From the NCBI GenBank assembly GCA_963815295.1, contig CAWFFZ010000001.1:62001-126000 (forward strand): 64,000 nt of DNA, read 5' to 3'. Shown piece by piece: positions 15,625 to 24,070 of this stretch. How positions within the stretch are numbered: the stretch's first letter is position 1; each line of letters opens with the position of its first letter. A program made the translations under genes and the position numbers. This stretch comes from JACDHG01 sp963815295 (lineage in GTDB: Bacteria; Actinomycetota; Actinomycetes; Propionibacteriales; Nocardioidaceae). The notes beneath the pieces were generated by a model. That model made no database searches. It worked only from the letters and a program-made list of their open reading frames with translations, and was not told the DNA's origin.

Positions 15625-17823
15625 TTAGCGACGACAGAGCTCGCTGTCGTAGCGGCACGCGACGATCTGCGGCGTCTCGACCGGATAGCCGGCCTCGATC
15701 GAGCGCGCAAGCCGGAGGAACTGTGCGTGTGACCACGCCAGCGGCCGTGCCGAGTGCGTGCCCTCGCCGAGTCTGAACCACCCAGCCTGTCCTGTCGGTG
15801 GCCGCCCATCCCAGACTTGCTCTGCCATGAACCCGGTGCTGGACATCGCCGACAACGCCATCGCATCGAGGTAGCGCTGCGCACCGAGCCCGCGGGCCAA
15901 CCGGTACTCACCACGCTCCCCGGTCAAGAGCGGCCATCCGCGGCCGAGAGTGAGCCGCGAGCCGTCATCAGACGGTTCCCATCGGGCGCCAGTCCGCGTC
16001 TCGCCGTAGCCGTCGAACGATGACCGACGCCAGAAGGGGCCGTTCGGGGTTGCGAAGCGGAGTCGCTCGTCGACCACAAAGATCGAGTTGCGAATCGTGG
16101 GGTCATCGGCCCTCTTGACACCGAGGCGCACCAGCTCAAGGAAGCTCGGGTCGACGATACGGCGCTCGTCGACCAGTGGGCCGCCGTCGGGGACCTGGAT
16201 GTCAGTGCCGGCATCGGCATCGCCGTCGACGGTCACTCGCACGTAGTAGGGATCGGTCGACAGCGGCCCGGTGGTGGTCGCCGTCTGGCTCTCGACGTCG
16301 TCGCGCCAACGGTCGGCGACGCTGAGGTATGACCGGGCGAGAGCAGGCCGGCCGTTGTCACGTGCGATGTCGGCTGCGCACACCAACCCGGCAACCTCGG
16401 CTGCAATAGTCGCCGGCGAGTAGTTGCCGAGGTTCTCCCAGCGCTCTTGCGGCGAGGCAGGCCCGTTGGCCACCAGATAGTCGGCCGAAAGACGTACGTG
16501 GGACCAGTCAGCAGGCCCCGAGCGACCTAGCTGCCACGCGAGCACCAGCGGGAACGCCACCTCGTCCATCTGCAAGCTGGTGAACACCGGTGTGCCGTCG
16601 AGTCGGGTGTTCTGAGGGAACGACCCGTCGGGTTGCTGCTGGACGTCCCACAGGTACGTCAGTGCCCTGTTTGCCGCCGCAGTGTCACCTACCGCAAGCA
16701 AACCCGTCGCGATCTGGTACTGGTCGCGAGACCAGACCGCATGATAGACGGGGATGTCACGCAGCTCGAACGCCCACGCCCACGGGCGGCCGGGCGCGGC
16801 GACGAAACCGCCTCGGTAGGTCTTGTCCTCGCTCGCTGCGAGGACCATCGCCGACACTCTCCACTCCCGACGCCATCGATCCGCGCTCTGCGGCCGGTCG
16901 TCGAGCGAGCCGAGGTAGACCCGCCACCCAGTGGCGTAGGCCTCGGCGACGCGGGGGAAGCCACTGGCCAGTGAGCGAGCCGCTACCCGTGCGCTGGCCC
17001 CCACGGTCTCCCCGAATCCGACCGCCATGGTTAGCTGGCGTGCCCCTGGCAGACCTGTCAGCGACGTTCGGCCGAGCTGGACGACGTTGCCTGGCTCAGC
17101 CGCCGTGTACGTCCAGTCCATCGTGTGGTCGTTGGCGAGGTCAGTCCAGCCGTCGCTACGACCGGCGTAGCCACTCGACGTGCTGGTCAGCGCCGGTCGG
17201 GTGGCAAGCGTGCTTCCCATGCCGTCTTGCCGAGCGAACAGGGTCGCCCCGCGTGTGCCACCACGGTCGTCGGTCCCGTCGTTGTCGAGCCCCGGGTCAT
17301 GGAGCAAGTAGACGTCGTAGGGCTCTCCGGACAGCGATTCGAAACGGATGTCCACCAAGACGGTCGACCTCGACGGGTCGGTGACAAACGTCTTGGTGAT
17401 CCTGTAGTCACCATCCTGGTCTGTGTTCACGACTTCGTACGTCAGTCCGCGCCGATCGAGCACACGCACCCGGTGGCGGGTGTCGCGGTCTTCGCGGTCA
17501 CTGAAGGTCTCGCCGTCCGAGATCACCAGTTGCGACTCCCGCACGCTAGGCGTGTCCACGCGCGGGTAGAACAACTCGGTCGCACTGCCGCCGCGGCCAA
17601 CGGTGTACCAGACCCGACTCTGCGTGCCACGTGCAGTGCCGAACCCGGTCTTGGCCCCATCGGTCCACACGGCCGGACCACCGGGCGCACCGGGTGCTTG
17701 ACCGGTCTCTGCTGCTGGCCCAGGTGTCTCGGAGGCGGCCTGGCCTGGCAGCATCGCCGCCGCCACGAGAACGGCGGCCAGGGGCGCCATGCCCTTGATC
17801 CATCGGGTATGTGCTGACGGCAT
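15625..17823 (-). CDS. Secreted GH15 glucoamylase/glucodextranase-like enzyme
   Basis: A 732-residue exported glycosidase. ATG start with GGAGGT five bases upstream; signal peptide about 1-30 (PLAAVLVAAAMLPGQAASE). A glucodextranase-type beta-sandwich N-terminal domain (about 45-300) precedes the (alpha/alpha)6 GH15 domain. The likely acid and base glutamates are in LQMDEVAFP (about 419) and FMAEQVWDG (about 665). AVWSRDQYQIATGLLA is also typical of the family. It should release glucose or related units from alpha-glucans outside the cell. No sugar transporter is adjacent. Linkage preference (alpha-1,4 or alpha-1,6) cannot be decided. Confidence 0.88.
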   Translation of the reverse strand: MPSAHTRWIKGMAPLAAVLVAAAMLPGQAASETPGPAAETGQAPGAPGGPAVWTDGAKTGFGTARGTQSRVWYTVGRGGSATELFYPRVDTPSVRESQLVISDGETFSDREDRDTRHRVRVLDRRGLTYEVVNTDQDGDYRITKTFVTDPSRSTVLVDIRFESLSGEPYDVYLLHDPGLDNDGTDDRGGTRGATLFARQDGMGSTLATRPALTSTSSGYAGRSDGWTDLANDHTMDWTYTAAEPGNVVQLGRTSLTGLPGARQLTMAVGFGETVGASARVAARSLASGFPRVAEAYATGWRVYLGSLDDRPQSADRWRREWRVSAMVLAASEDKTYRGGFVAAPGRPWAWAFELRDIPVYHAVWSRDQYQIATGLLAVGDTAAANRALTYLWDVQQQPDGSFPQNTRLDGTPVFTSLQMDEVAFPLVLAWQLGRSGPADWSHVRLSADYLVANGPASPQERWENLGNYSPATIAAEVAGLVCAADIARDNGRPALARSYLSVADRWRDDVESQTATTTGPLSTDPYYVRVTVDGDADAGTDIQVPDGGPLVDERRIVDPSFLELVRLGVKRADDPTIRNSIFVVDERLRFATPNGPFWRRSSFDGYGETRTGARWEPSDDGSRLTLGRGWPLLTGERGEYRLARGLGAQRYLDAMALSAMSSTGFMAEQVWDGRPPTGQAGWFRLGEGTHSARPLAWSHAQFLRLARSIEAGYPVETPQIVACRYDSELCRR

Positions 17824-18002
17824 GTCACACCTCCGGCTGGCAGTTCCCAGGCCTACGACGCACCCGGCCGCTGCCCAGCAGGCTGGCGCAACTGCCTTGA
17901 CCTCGCAACTCGAGATTCGGGTCGTGCATGGGCGTGGAGTACTGCCCTCTGCCGGCGGCTAATCTGCTCGTGTGCGCTTGGAGCAAGCTCGGGTCGACCT
18001 CG

Positions 18003-18374
18003 ATGGCTGACGCCGTCGACGTACGCCGGATGGCGCTTGCCCTGCCGCATGTAGAGGAGATCGAGAGCGACGGCTTCGACTTCCGCGTGGGCGACAAAGG
18101 CTTTGTCTGGTCGTACCCCGAGCCACGACCAGGAAAGCCGCGGATCATCCGGACCGACATCGCGGTGCTGTTCGTCGGCGATGAAGCCGAGAAGCAGGCC
18201 CTGGTGCTCGGCGAGCCGGAGGTGTTCTTCACCACACCCCGCTACGACGGCTGGCCGCTCGTGATGTTGCGCCTGGCAGAGGTGGATGTCCCGCGGCTGA
18301 GAGAACTCGTGACAGACGCGTGGCGGATGCGTGCTCCGGACTCACTCGTCGGCGACCTTGACGAGGTTGGGTGA
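18003..18374 (+). CDS. MmcQ/YjbR family protein
   Basis: A 123-residue protein of the YjbR/MmcQ fold. Recognisable parts are the start MADAVDVRRMALALPHVEE, the middle FDFRVGDKGFVWSY, and LVMLRLAEVDVPRLRELVTDAWRMRAP at the C-terminus. The ATG at 18003 gives the length usual for the family; a GTG at 17970 is an alternative. Members have a CyaY-like or DNA-binding-like fold and no firmly known function. It is divergent from the GH15 gene across 179 bases, in which I see no other gene. Confidence 0.8.
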   Translation: MADAVDVRRMALALPHVEEIESDGFDFRVGDKGFVWSYPEPRPGKPRIIRTDIAVLFVGDEAEKQALVLGEPEVFFTTPRYDGWPLVMLRLAEVDVPRLRELVTDAWRMRAPDSLVGDLDEVG

Positions 18375-18484
18375 AAGGGCTGCCCGCGCCGTCACTGTTA
18401 CGATCGCCCCGTGTTTTTGCCCCACAACGATGTGGGACCTGGGCTGGCCACCACATCGACGGCACGCGACGGGATTGGAGCGCA

Positions 18485-18850
18485 ATGTTCGAGCACACCA
18501 AGGCATTCAGCGGTTTCTCCGCGGACGACATCGCGAAGGCAAAGCAGTTCTACGGCGAGACGCTGGGCCTCCGCGTGTCCGAGGTGAATGGGATGCTGCA
18601 CCTCCACATCGCCGGCGACCGCGACACCTTGATCTACCCCAAGGAAGACCACACGCCGGCGACGTTCACCATCCTCAACTTCCCGGTCGACGACATCGAT
18701 GCAGCGGTAGCCGGTCTAGCAGAGCGCGGAGTTCAGTTCGAGATGTACGACGGAGTCGACGAGCACGGAGTTCAGCGCGACTACGGGCCACCCATCGCCT
18801 GGTTCAAGGACCCAGCCGGCAATATTCTTTCCGTCCTGCAACTGGATTGA
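18485..18850 (+). CDS. VOC (glyoxalase/bleomycin-resistance) family protein
   Basis: A 121-residue vicinal-oxygen-chelate protein, ATG at 18485. It has the beta-alpha-beta-beta-beta layout: FSADDIAKAKQFYGETLGL in the first half and FPVDDIDAAVAGLAERG in the second, ending WFKDPAGNILSVLQ with the metal-ligand-like Glu position replaced by Asn. It could be a small metal enzyme or a binding protein. It lies 110 bases downstream of the YjbR gene on the same strand. Substrate unknown. Confidence 0.85.
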   Translation: MFEHTKAFSGFSADDIAKAKQFYGETLGLRVSEVNGMLHLHIAGDRDTLIYPKEDHTPATFTILNFPVDDIDAAVAGLAERGVQFEMYDGVDEHGVQRDYGPPIAWFKDPAGNILSVLQLD

Positions 18851-18897
18851 GCCGCCTCCGTGGGGCGGCACGCAGCCCACGTGCGTTGCAGCGAGCG

Positions 18898-20100
18898 TCA
18901 GGGCGTGTCGCCCAGCCACTCCCGGACGGCTTCTCCGTGGCCATCGAGCAGTGGCGGTGCCGCGTGGCTCGAGGGCGTTTTCTCCCGGCCGCCGCTGTCG
19001 AAGAAGCGCAATGGCGGACCTGGGAGCTTGATGTCCCCCAGGGTCTCGTGGTGTACGTCGACGACGAGCCCCTGGGAAAGCGCCTGCTCCCAGCTGTAGA
19101 CCTCGTCAAGCGTGCGCACCTTACCGGCGGGGATGCTGAGCTCCTCAAGCCGCGCGAGCAGCGGCTCCGCATCCCACGACGCGAACGCCGACTGGACGAT
19201 CTCGATGACCCGGTCCCGCGCGCCGACTCTTTCGGAATTGGTCGCTAACCCCTCTTGGTCTGGATCGATCCCGAAGCCGGCGCAGAAGCGTCGCCACAGA
19301 CTCTCGCTGCCCAGTGCGATCTGCACATGGCCGTCGGCGCACGCGAACATGCCGTACGGGCTGATGGACGCGTGGTGGTTGCCCTGGGCCTTGCCGACTT
19401 CACCGGCGACGGTCCAGCGGGTCCCTTGGAAGGCATGGACACCGACAACCGCGGCGAGCAGTGACGTACGCACGAGCGTGCCGCGGCCGGTCTGCTCGCG
19501 TTCGTGGAGCGCCGCGAGGACACCGTACGCGCCGTACATTCCAGCGAGCAGGTCGGCGATCGGGGTACCCACCTTCTGGGGGTCCTCGGGGTCGGAGCCA
19601 GTCAGCGACATCAGACCGCCTTCCCCTTGAGCGATCTGGTCATAGCCTGCCCGGCCACCTTCGGGACCGTCGTGGCCGAACCCGGTGATAGACAAGACGA
19701 CAAGCCGTTCGTTGCGCTTATGCAGTGCATCGAAGTCGAGACCAAGCCGGTCGAGAACTCCGGTGCGGAAGTTCTCGACCAAGACGTCAGCACGCGACAC
19801 GAGCTCCCAGAGCACGGCCAGATCGCCCTCATCCTTGAGGTCGAGGACGACCGACTCCTTGTTGCGGTTCGCCGACAAGAAGTACGTCGACTGTCGGTCC
19901 TCGAGCCGCTGAGCATCGTCGCCAGGGGGCCACACAAACGGCGGTCCCCACCCACGCGTGTCGTCACCAGCTCCCGGTGACTCGATCTTGATGACACGCG
20001 CACCGAGATCAGCGAGCATCATCGCCGCATGTGGTCCTGCCAGGGCGCGCGACAGGTCGACCACGAGAATGTCGCTGAGCGGTCCGGTCGCACTTGCCAC
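18898..20100 (-). CDS. CaiB/BaiF family (class III) CoA-transferase
   Basis: A 400-residue cytoplasmic CoA-transferase, GTG start. It shows the family start ILVVDLSRALAGPHAAMMLADLGARVIKIE, the loop ENFRTGVLDRLGLD, and catalytic Asp in GRAGYDQIAQGEGGLMSLTG. Class III enzymes move CoA between carboxylic acids such as succinate, formate, oxalate, mesaconate or carnitine. It is 12 bases downstream of a MatC-like carboxylate carrier gene and clearly in its operon, so import followed by CoA activation of a di- or tricarboxylate is likely. No lyase or decarboxylase is present to identify the acid. Confidence 0.9.
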   Translation of the reverse strand: MASATGPLSDILVVDLSRALAGPHAAMMLADLGARVIKIESPGAGDDTRGWGPPFVWPPGDDAQRLEDRQSTYFLSANRNKESVVLDLKDEGDLAVLWELVSRADVLVENFRTGVLDRLGLDFDALHKRNERLVVLSITGFGHDGPEGGRAGYDQIAQGEGGLMSLTGSDPEDPQKVGTPIADLLAGMYGAYGVLAALHEREQTGRGTLVRTSLLAAVVGVHAFQGTRWTVAGEVGKAQGNHHASISPYGMFACADGHVQIALGSESLWRRFCAGFGIDPDQEGLATNSERVGARDRVIEIVQSAFASWDAEPLLARLEELSIPAGKVRTLDEVYSWEQALSQGLVVDVHHETLGDIKLPGPPLRFFDSGGREKTPSSHAAPPLLDGHGEAVREWLGDTP

Positions 20101-20112
20101 GTCGACGCCTCT

Positions 20113-21477
20113 CTATATCCAGCCGGGGACGACGAGGACAGCCCACACGAGGAGCGGCCCGACAGCCACAACAATGAAGCTGTAGGTGAGGATCTGCTTG
20201 TAGAACCTCTCTTCCGGGATCGTGTCGGGACGGTTGGCGAGCACCAAAGCGCCATTCGTCGAGAATGGGCTGACGTCGACGATCGTCGACGAGACAGCCA
20301 CAGCCGCCACAACCGCGATCGCGCTGAGGTTCTGATCCACCACGAGCGGAATGGAGATCGGGATGATGATCGGCAGCAGGGCAGTGGACGAGGCGAAGGC
20401 AGAGACGACACCGCCGACGTAGCAGAGGATCAAGGCCCCCAGCGTGGCTGCGCCAAGGCCAGCCGCCCACTCTCCGACGTACTCCGGAGAGCCTGCCGTC
20501 TCGAGAATGGTGGCGTACGTGCTGACGCCGGCGACTAGCAAGACCGTGGGCCAGGCGATCTGGTGGACCGCACCCTTCTGGGCTTCTGGCGAGAGCATTG
20601 CCAGGGCCACTGCAGCAGTGATGGCCGCGAAGCCGATGTTCTTGTCGTACGCCAGCGCTACGACGGCAACCCCGAGGAAGGCGACGAGCGTGGCGATCTG
20701 TTCGAAGGTAACGCTGTCGGGACGCGTCGTGGTGCCCTCATCCGTGGCGGCCGGCCGAGCGCCAGGCATCGGATAGGTGCCCTGCTGCACATCGCTGGCA
20801 CCGGAACTGGGGCCGGAGCCGCTGCTCGCTGCGCCCGTCGCCGCCTCCTCTTCGTCGGGCGTGAAACGTCGAGAGACAAGTTGTCGACCACCCAGCAGGA
20901 TGAACAGGACCACTGCCAACATGAAGTTGAAGATCATGCTCGCGAAGAAGATCGTCAGCTCGCCAGCCTCAAGCCCACTGGCCTCGACGACTTCGTTCGT
21001 GATCGACCCATAGATACTGATGGGCGAGAAGCCCCCTGCCTGGGCACCATGCACCACAAACATCCCCATCATCAGCGGGTTGATCGAGTACCGCGCGGCG
21101 AACCCCAGGGCGATCGGGGCGATGATCGCCACCGCGGCGGGGCTGGCGGCACCGATCGCGGTCAGGACCCCAGTGACAGCGAACATCACCCAAGGAATCA
21201 GCACGACGCGCCCACCGACTGCCCGCACCGAAGCATTGACGATGAGGTCGACCGTCCCGTTGTTCTTCGCGATGGCAAACAGATAGGTGACACCGATCAG
21301 GGTCAGGACAAGGTCGGCACTCACCCCCGCGAGAATCTCCTTCTCGTCGAGGTCCAACGCGAGGACCCCGACCAACCATGCGGCCACGTAGGCCAGCGCC
21401 CCCATGTTGATCGGAAGCACCGTCCCGACGGTGAACAACGCCAGGAGTGCCAGGATTGCGATCCACTCTTGCGACAT
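20113..21477 (-). CDS. MatC-like dicarboxylate carrier (SLC13/ion-transporter superfamily)
   Basis: A 454-residue permease with about ten to twelve hydrophobic segments in two halves, linked by a polar segment (about 220-265, rich in Ser, Gly and Glu). ATG at 21477 is preferred because AAAGGAG lies five bases upstream; the GTG at 21495 precedes that ribosome site. Hairpin-like repeats ASPAAVAIIAPIALGFA and FASSTALLPIIIPISIP are typical of the family. The N-terminal region resembles MatC of malonate operons. It probably imports a carboxylate for the co-transcribed CoA-transferase. Confidence 0.83.
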   Translation of the reverse strand: MSQEWIAILALLALFTVGTVLPINMGALAYVAAWLVGVLALDLDEKEILAGVSADLVLTLIGVTYLFAIAKNNGTVDLIVNASVRAVGGRVVLIPWVMFAVTGVLTAIGAASPAAVAIIAPIALGFAARYSINPLMMGMFVVHGAQAGGFSPISIYGSITNEVVEASGLEAGELTIFFASMIFNFMLAVVLFILLGGRQLVSRRFTPDEEEAATGAASSGSGPSSGASDVQQGTYPMPGARPAATDEGTTTRPDSVTFEQIATLVAFLGVAVVALAYDKNIGFAAITAAVALAMLSPEAQKGAVHQIAWPTVLLVAGVSTYATILETAGSPEYVGEWAAGLGAATLGALILCYVGGVVSAFASSTALLPIIIPISIPLVVDQNLSAIAVVAAVAVSSTIVDVSPFSTNGALVLANRPDTIPEERFYKQILTYSFIVVAVGPLLVWAVLVVPGWI

Positions 21478-21547
21478 CGTCGCTCCTTTCGGCACTGCCG
21501 TCGCCGACGAGGATGAGCCAGGCGTGGAAGCCGTCAGACCTCTTGGA

Positions 21548-21587
21548 CTAGACGCCTAGCCGATAGGTATCCAGTCCGACCTGTCAA
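21548..21587 (-). promoter_or_regulatory. Promoter-like region and dyad upstream of the carrier/CoA-transferase operon
   Basis: On the minus strand TTGACA (21587-21582) is followed after 16 bases by TATCGG, then by the near-palindrome CTAGGCGTCTAG (21559-21548). The dyad lies at or just past the expected -10, where a repressor would act. No regulator gene is next to it. The divergent TauE gene starts about 60 bases further right. Confidence 0.35.
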
Positions 21588-21646
21588 TACCCTTTGCCTA
21601 TGACCCTTCCACGGCCAGGTGCACTCGGCACGGCGGCGGACTGCGG

Positions 21647-22426
21647 GTGAGCGCAGGCGAGATGCTCGCGGTGGTCTTCGCCGGCCTCGGCGCCGGCGTG
21701 GTCATCACCGCCATTGGAGCAGGGTCACTGGTGAGCTTCCCCATCCTGCTTGCCGTCGGCCTCCCACCGGTCACGGCCAACGTGTGCAACACCGTGGGGC
21801 TGGTTCCGGGAGGACTCACGGGCACCTGGGGATACCGGAGCATGATGCTCGGGCGTGCACCGTGGGTGAAGACAATCTTCGCGACCAGTGCCGGAGGCGC
21901 GATCGTTGGGGCGATTCTGCTTCTCGTGCTTCCCGCTGCCGCTTTCGATGCCGTGGTCCCAGCCCTCGTGATCTTCGCGTCGCTCCTTGTCGCTGTTCAG
22001 CCGCTGATCTCACGACAGCTCGTACGACGCGCGACACTCCTCGGCACCCCACGTCAGCCAGCGTCACGCCGTCGGCTTTCCAGCCCTCTGATCGGCATCT
22101 CCAGCCTGCTTGGCGTCTACGGCGGCTACTTCGGCGCGGGGCAGGGCGTCATGCTCGTCGCGTGCCTGGCGTTTGGCATCGACGATGACCTCCAAGTGGT
22201 CAACGCCCTGAAGAACGTTGCGATCCTGTCGTCGAACGTGGCGGCCAGCGTGGTCTTCATCGGCTTCGCGGACCTCGACTGGCTGGTCATCGGCCTGGTC
22301 GCAGCCGGCTCAGTGGTCGGTGGCCAGATCGGCGCCATGATCGGACTGCGGTTGCCCGCGGCCCTGTTCCGGTTCCTCGTCGTCACCATGGGCCTGCTGG
22401 TCGGCATCCGGCTCCTCGTCACCTGA
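21647..22426 (+). CDS. TauE/SafE family sulfite/anion exporter-like permease
   Basis: A 259-residue membrane protein, GTG start, with about eight hydrophobic helices in two repeated halves. The first half carries GAGVVITAIGAGSLVSFPILLAVGLPPVTAN and the second SLLGVYGGYFGAGQGVMLVACLAFG and NALKNVAILSSNVAAS, the paired motifs of the TauE/SafE (DUF81) family. Some members export sulfite or sulfoacetate; most are uncharacterised. It is divergent from the carrier/CoA-transferase operon, so an organosulfonate or carboxylate connection is possible but only inferred. Confidence 0.88.
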   Translation: MSAGEMLAVVFAGLGAGVVITAIGAGSLVSFPILLAVGLPPVTANVCNTVGLVPGGLTGTWGYRSMMLGRAPWVKTIFATSAGGAIVGAILLLVLPAAAFDAVVPALVIFASLLVAVQPLISRQLVRRATLLGTPRQPASRRRLSSPLIGISSLLGVYGGYFGAGQGVMLVACLAFGIDDDLQVVNALKNVAILSSNVAASVVFIGFADLDWLVIGLVAAGSVVGGQIGAMIGLRLPAALFRFLVVTMGLLVGIRLLVT

Positions 22427-22488
22427 CAGGCGGCAGTCCTCCGGGATCGCCTGACCGGCGTAGCGGCTCGACTAGCACTACGCAGGCC

Positions 22489-22559
22489 GAGCACGCACTG
22501 GCCCGATCGGGGCACACACTGGCCCGATCGGGGCACACACTGGCCCGATCGGGGCACAC
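22489..22559. repeat. 21-bp tandem repeat, three copies
   Basis: The core GGCCCGATCGGGG recurs at 22500, 22521 and 22542, an exact 21-base period with interspersed CACACT. The core is itself partly palindromic. It sits between the TauE gene and two hairpins. It is too short and too regular to be a CRISPR array. Confidence 0.85.
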
Positions 22560-22561
22560 AA

Positions 22562-22596
22562 AAGGCGACGACCTCATTTCCGAGAATCGTCGCCTT
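22562..22596 (+). terminator. Hairpin, likely terminator of the TauE gene
   Basis: Ten-base perfect stem AAGGCGACGA/TCGTCGCCTT with a 15-base loop, extendable through ACACA/TGTGT with two bulged As. It lies between convergent genes and may work in both directions. Confidence 0.65.
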
Positions 22597-22602
22597 GTGT
22601 GT

Positions 22603-22635
22603 CTCCTGACCGGCCCGTTACGGACCGGTCAGGAG
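22603..22635 (-). terminator. Hairpin, likely terminator of bldC
   Basis: Eleven-base perfect stem CTCCTGACCGG/CCGGTCAGGAG around an 11-base loop, about 20 bases past the bldC stop codon on the minus strand. Confidence 0.7.
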
Positions 22636-22656
22636 AGTGTTGTCAGGGAGCCTGCG

Positions 22657-22863
22657 TCAGTCGGACTGACGCTGTCCAGGTACGCCGTTGAGCAACTCGC
22701 GTACCTCGGACTCACGGTAGCGGCGGTGCCCCCCCAACGTACGAATCGAGCTGAGCTTGCCAGCTTTGGCCCAACGGGTGACCGTTTTGGGATCGACGCG
22801 GAACATCGCGGCAACCTCGGCCGGGGTCAGCAATGGCTCGGACTCGGTCGGTCGTGCGTTCAC
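22657..22863 (-). CDS. bldC: BldC developmental transcriptional regulator
   Basis: A 68-residue MerR-like winged-helix DNA-binding protein. The central part (LLTPAEVAAMFRVDPKTVTR, then WAKAGKLSSIRTLGGHRRYR) is nearly identical to Streptomyces BldC as I recall it. GTG start with AGGAGG five bases upstream. There is no effector domain, as in BldC, which oligomerises on direct repeats. In Streptomyces it holds back entry into development. In a non-sporulating actinobacterium its role is unclear. Neighbouring genes (unknown, vdh, DUF3073, purM, purF) are in the Streptomyces order, supporting orthology. Confidence 0.93.
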   Translation of the reverse strand: MNARPTESEPLLTPAEVAAMFRVDPKTVTRWAKAGKLSSIRTLGGHRRYRESEVRELLNGVPGQRQSD

Positions 22864-22934
22864 GCGGCCTCCTCTCTGTCGGGCGCCGGAGCCTGAGGCA
22901 AGGCGCTTCGTTCACGGATCCTCGACCTTCCGAT

Positions 22935-22958
22935 CGATGATCCAGGGGACGATCATCG
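22935..22958. promoter_or_regulatory. Inverted repeat upstream of bldC
   Basis: CGATGATC and GATCATCG, eight bases each, separated by eight bases, lie 72 bases upstream of the bldC start. It could be a regulator site for bldC or the terminator of the upstream gene on the same strand. The rest of the 225-base gap shows no gene. Confidence 0.4.
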
Positions 22959-23088
22959 CACGGACTCAGGCGCCTGGCGGCACCTCTGGTCGAGTCGGTG
23001 GACCAAGTAGGTCAACCGACTTCAAAGGGTAGCCGAATGCGACAAAGACCGGCGAAAATATGTGTTTCTTACTCGCCAACACATAAAG

Positions 23089-23907
23089 TCAGTTCGCGCG
23101 CTCGAAAGAGTTGATCACTCGCCACCGTGTTTCGAACTCGCGATAGGCCGCCCCAGCTGCTCCCCAGTCACCATCTCGCAGGGCGTGAATCGCGTTCTGG
23201 ATGTCGTGTGCGGAGTGGTCATCTGCCAGCTCGGGGCCGAAACAACGGGCAACACCGGCGTAGTCGACCTCGATCCAGCTGGCGGGGCTGAACGCTTGGA
23301 GCCACTGCGCGAGCTCCTGCAGCTCTTCGAGCAGCTCAGCCTCGTCGAGCACCTTCTCTAGCACGGCGAGCGTACGGCTGACACGCCGGCGGGCGTCGAC
23401 GATCCTGGCGCGGTAGCGGACGCTGTCGACGCCCCCGGCGTCATACGTCTCCCGTTCGGCCGGCGAGACGAGTGTGAACCAGGTCCGTGGCACCGACCAG
23501 GTCGCCTGGCGGACGTGAGGGACGGCGCGTGGGTGGTCACGGCGCCACGTCAGGAAGTTCGCGTCGGCGATGGCCAGGGACTCCGCAGGAAAAAGCAACG
23601 CAACGTTGGCGTCGCCGAGGCTGTCGACGAGGGCCGTCAGCGACAGCCAGGAGCGAAGCGGCATGTCGGCTGGGCAGTAGTAGGAGTCTCCGTCAACCTG
23701 CAGGACATAAGTCCCCGACCCCTTGTCAACATCAAGGCTGATGGTCGATGACGTCATCGCGCGCTGCAACACCGTCGTCTGCTCGTCGACCAACGTGGCG
23801 GTCCCGTCGCTTGACGACTCCACGTCGTCCCCGATCGCGGCGCGCGCGGCCTCGCTCAGCGCTTCTAGCGGCTCGTAGACACGCAGGTATGACGCGTAAG
23901 GCAGCAC
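23089..23907 (-). CDS. Conserved actinobacterial protein of unknown function (bldC-vdh neighbour)
   Basis: A 272-residue soluble protein with no motif I recognise. It starts MLPYASYLRVYEPLEALSEA and has a Trp/Arg-rich middle (FLTWRRDHPRAVPHVRQATW). A helical segment at about 165-200 (DARRRVSRTLAVLEKVLDEA) could form a coiled coil. No signal peptide or membrane segment is evident. It occupies the position between bldC and vdh that holds a conserved hypothetical gene in Streptomyces. A role cannot be proposed. Confidence 0.8.
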   Translation of the reverse strand: MLPYASYLRVYEPLEALSEAARAAIGDDVESSSDGTATLVDEQTTVLQRAMTSSTISLDVDKGSGTYVLQVDGDSYYCPADMPLRSWLSLTALVDSLGDANVALLFPAESLAIADANFLTWRRDHPRAVPHVRQATWSVPRTWFTLVSPAERETYDAGGVDSVRYRARIVDARRRVSRTLAVLEKVLDEAELLEELQELAQWLQAFSPASWIEVDYAGVARCFGPELADDHSAHDIQNAIHALRDGDWGAAGAAYREFETRWRVINSFERAN

Positions 23908-24070
23908 GTGTCCAGACTAGTAGCGGCATGCCCGCCCCGCCTGTGGTTCGGAGCGCGGGCTTATCGTTGAGCCAACACGTCCGCAACACCCCCGCGGGCG
24001 CAGTGGCGTGCCTTTCGAGTCGTTGACCGCTCGGGAGGCTGGCCATCACCAGACAGGGAGAGTCACCACC

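Noticed and set aside
14217..18374. Lantipeptide biosynthetic cluster
   Set aside because: Only the LanC-like gene is present. No precursor peptide, dehydratase, protease or exporter gene is visible on either strand.
22489..22559. Possible CRISPR array
   Set aside because: Units are 21 bases in direct tandem with no spacers, and no cas genes are present.
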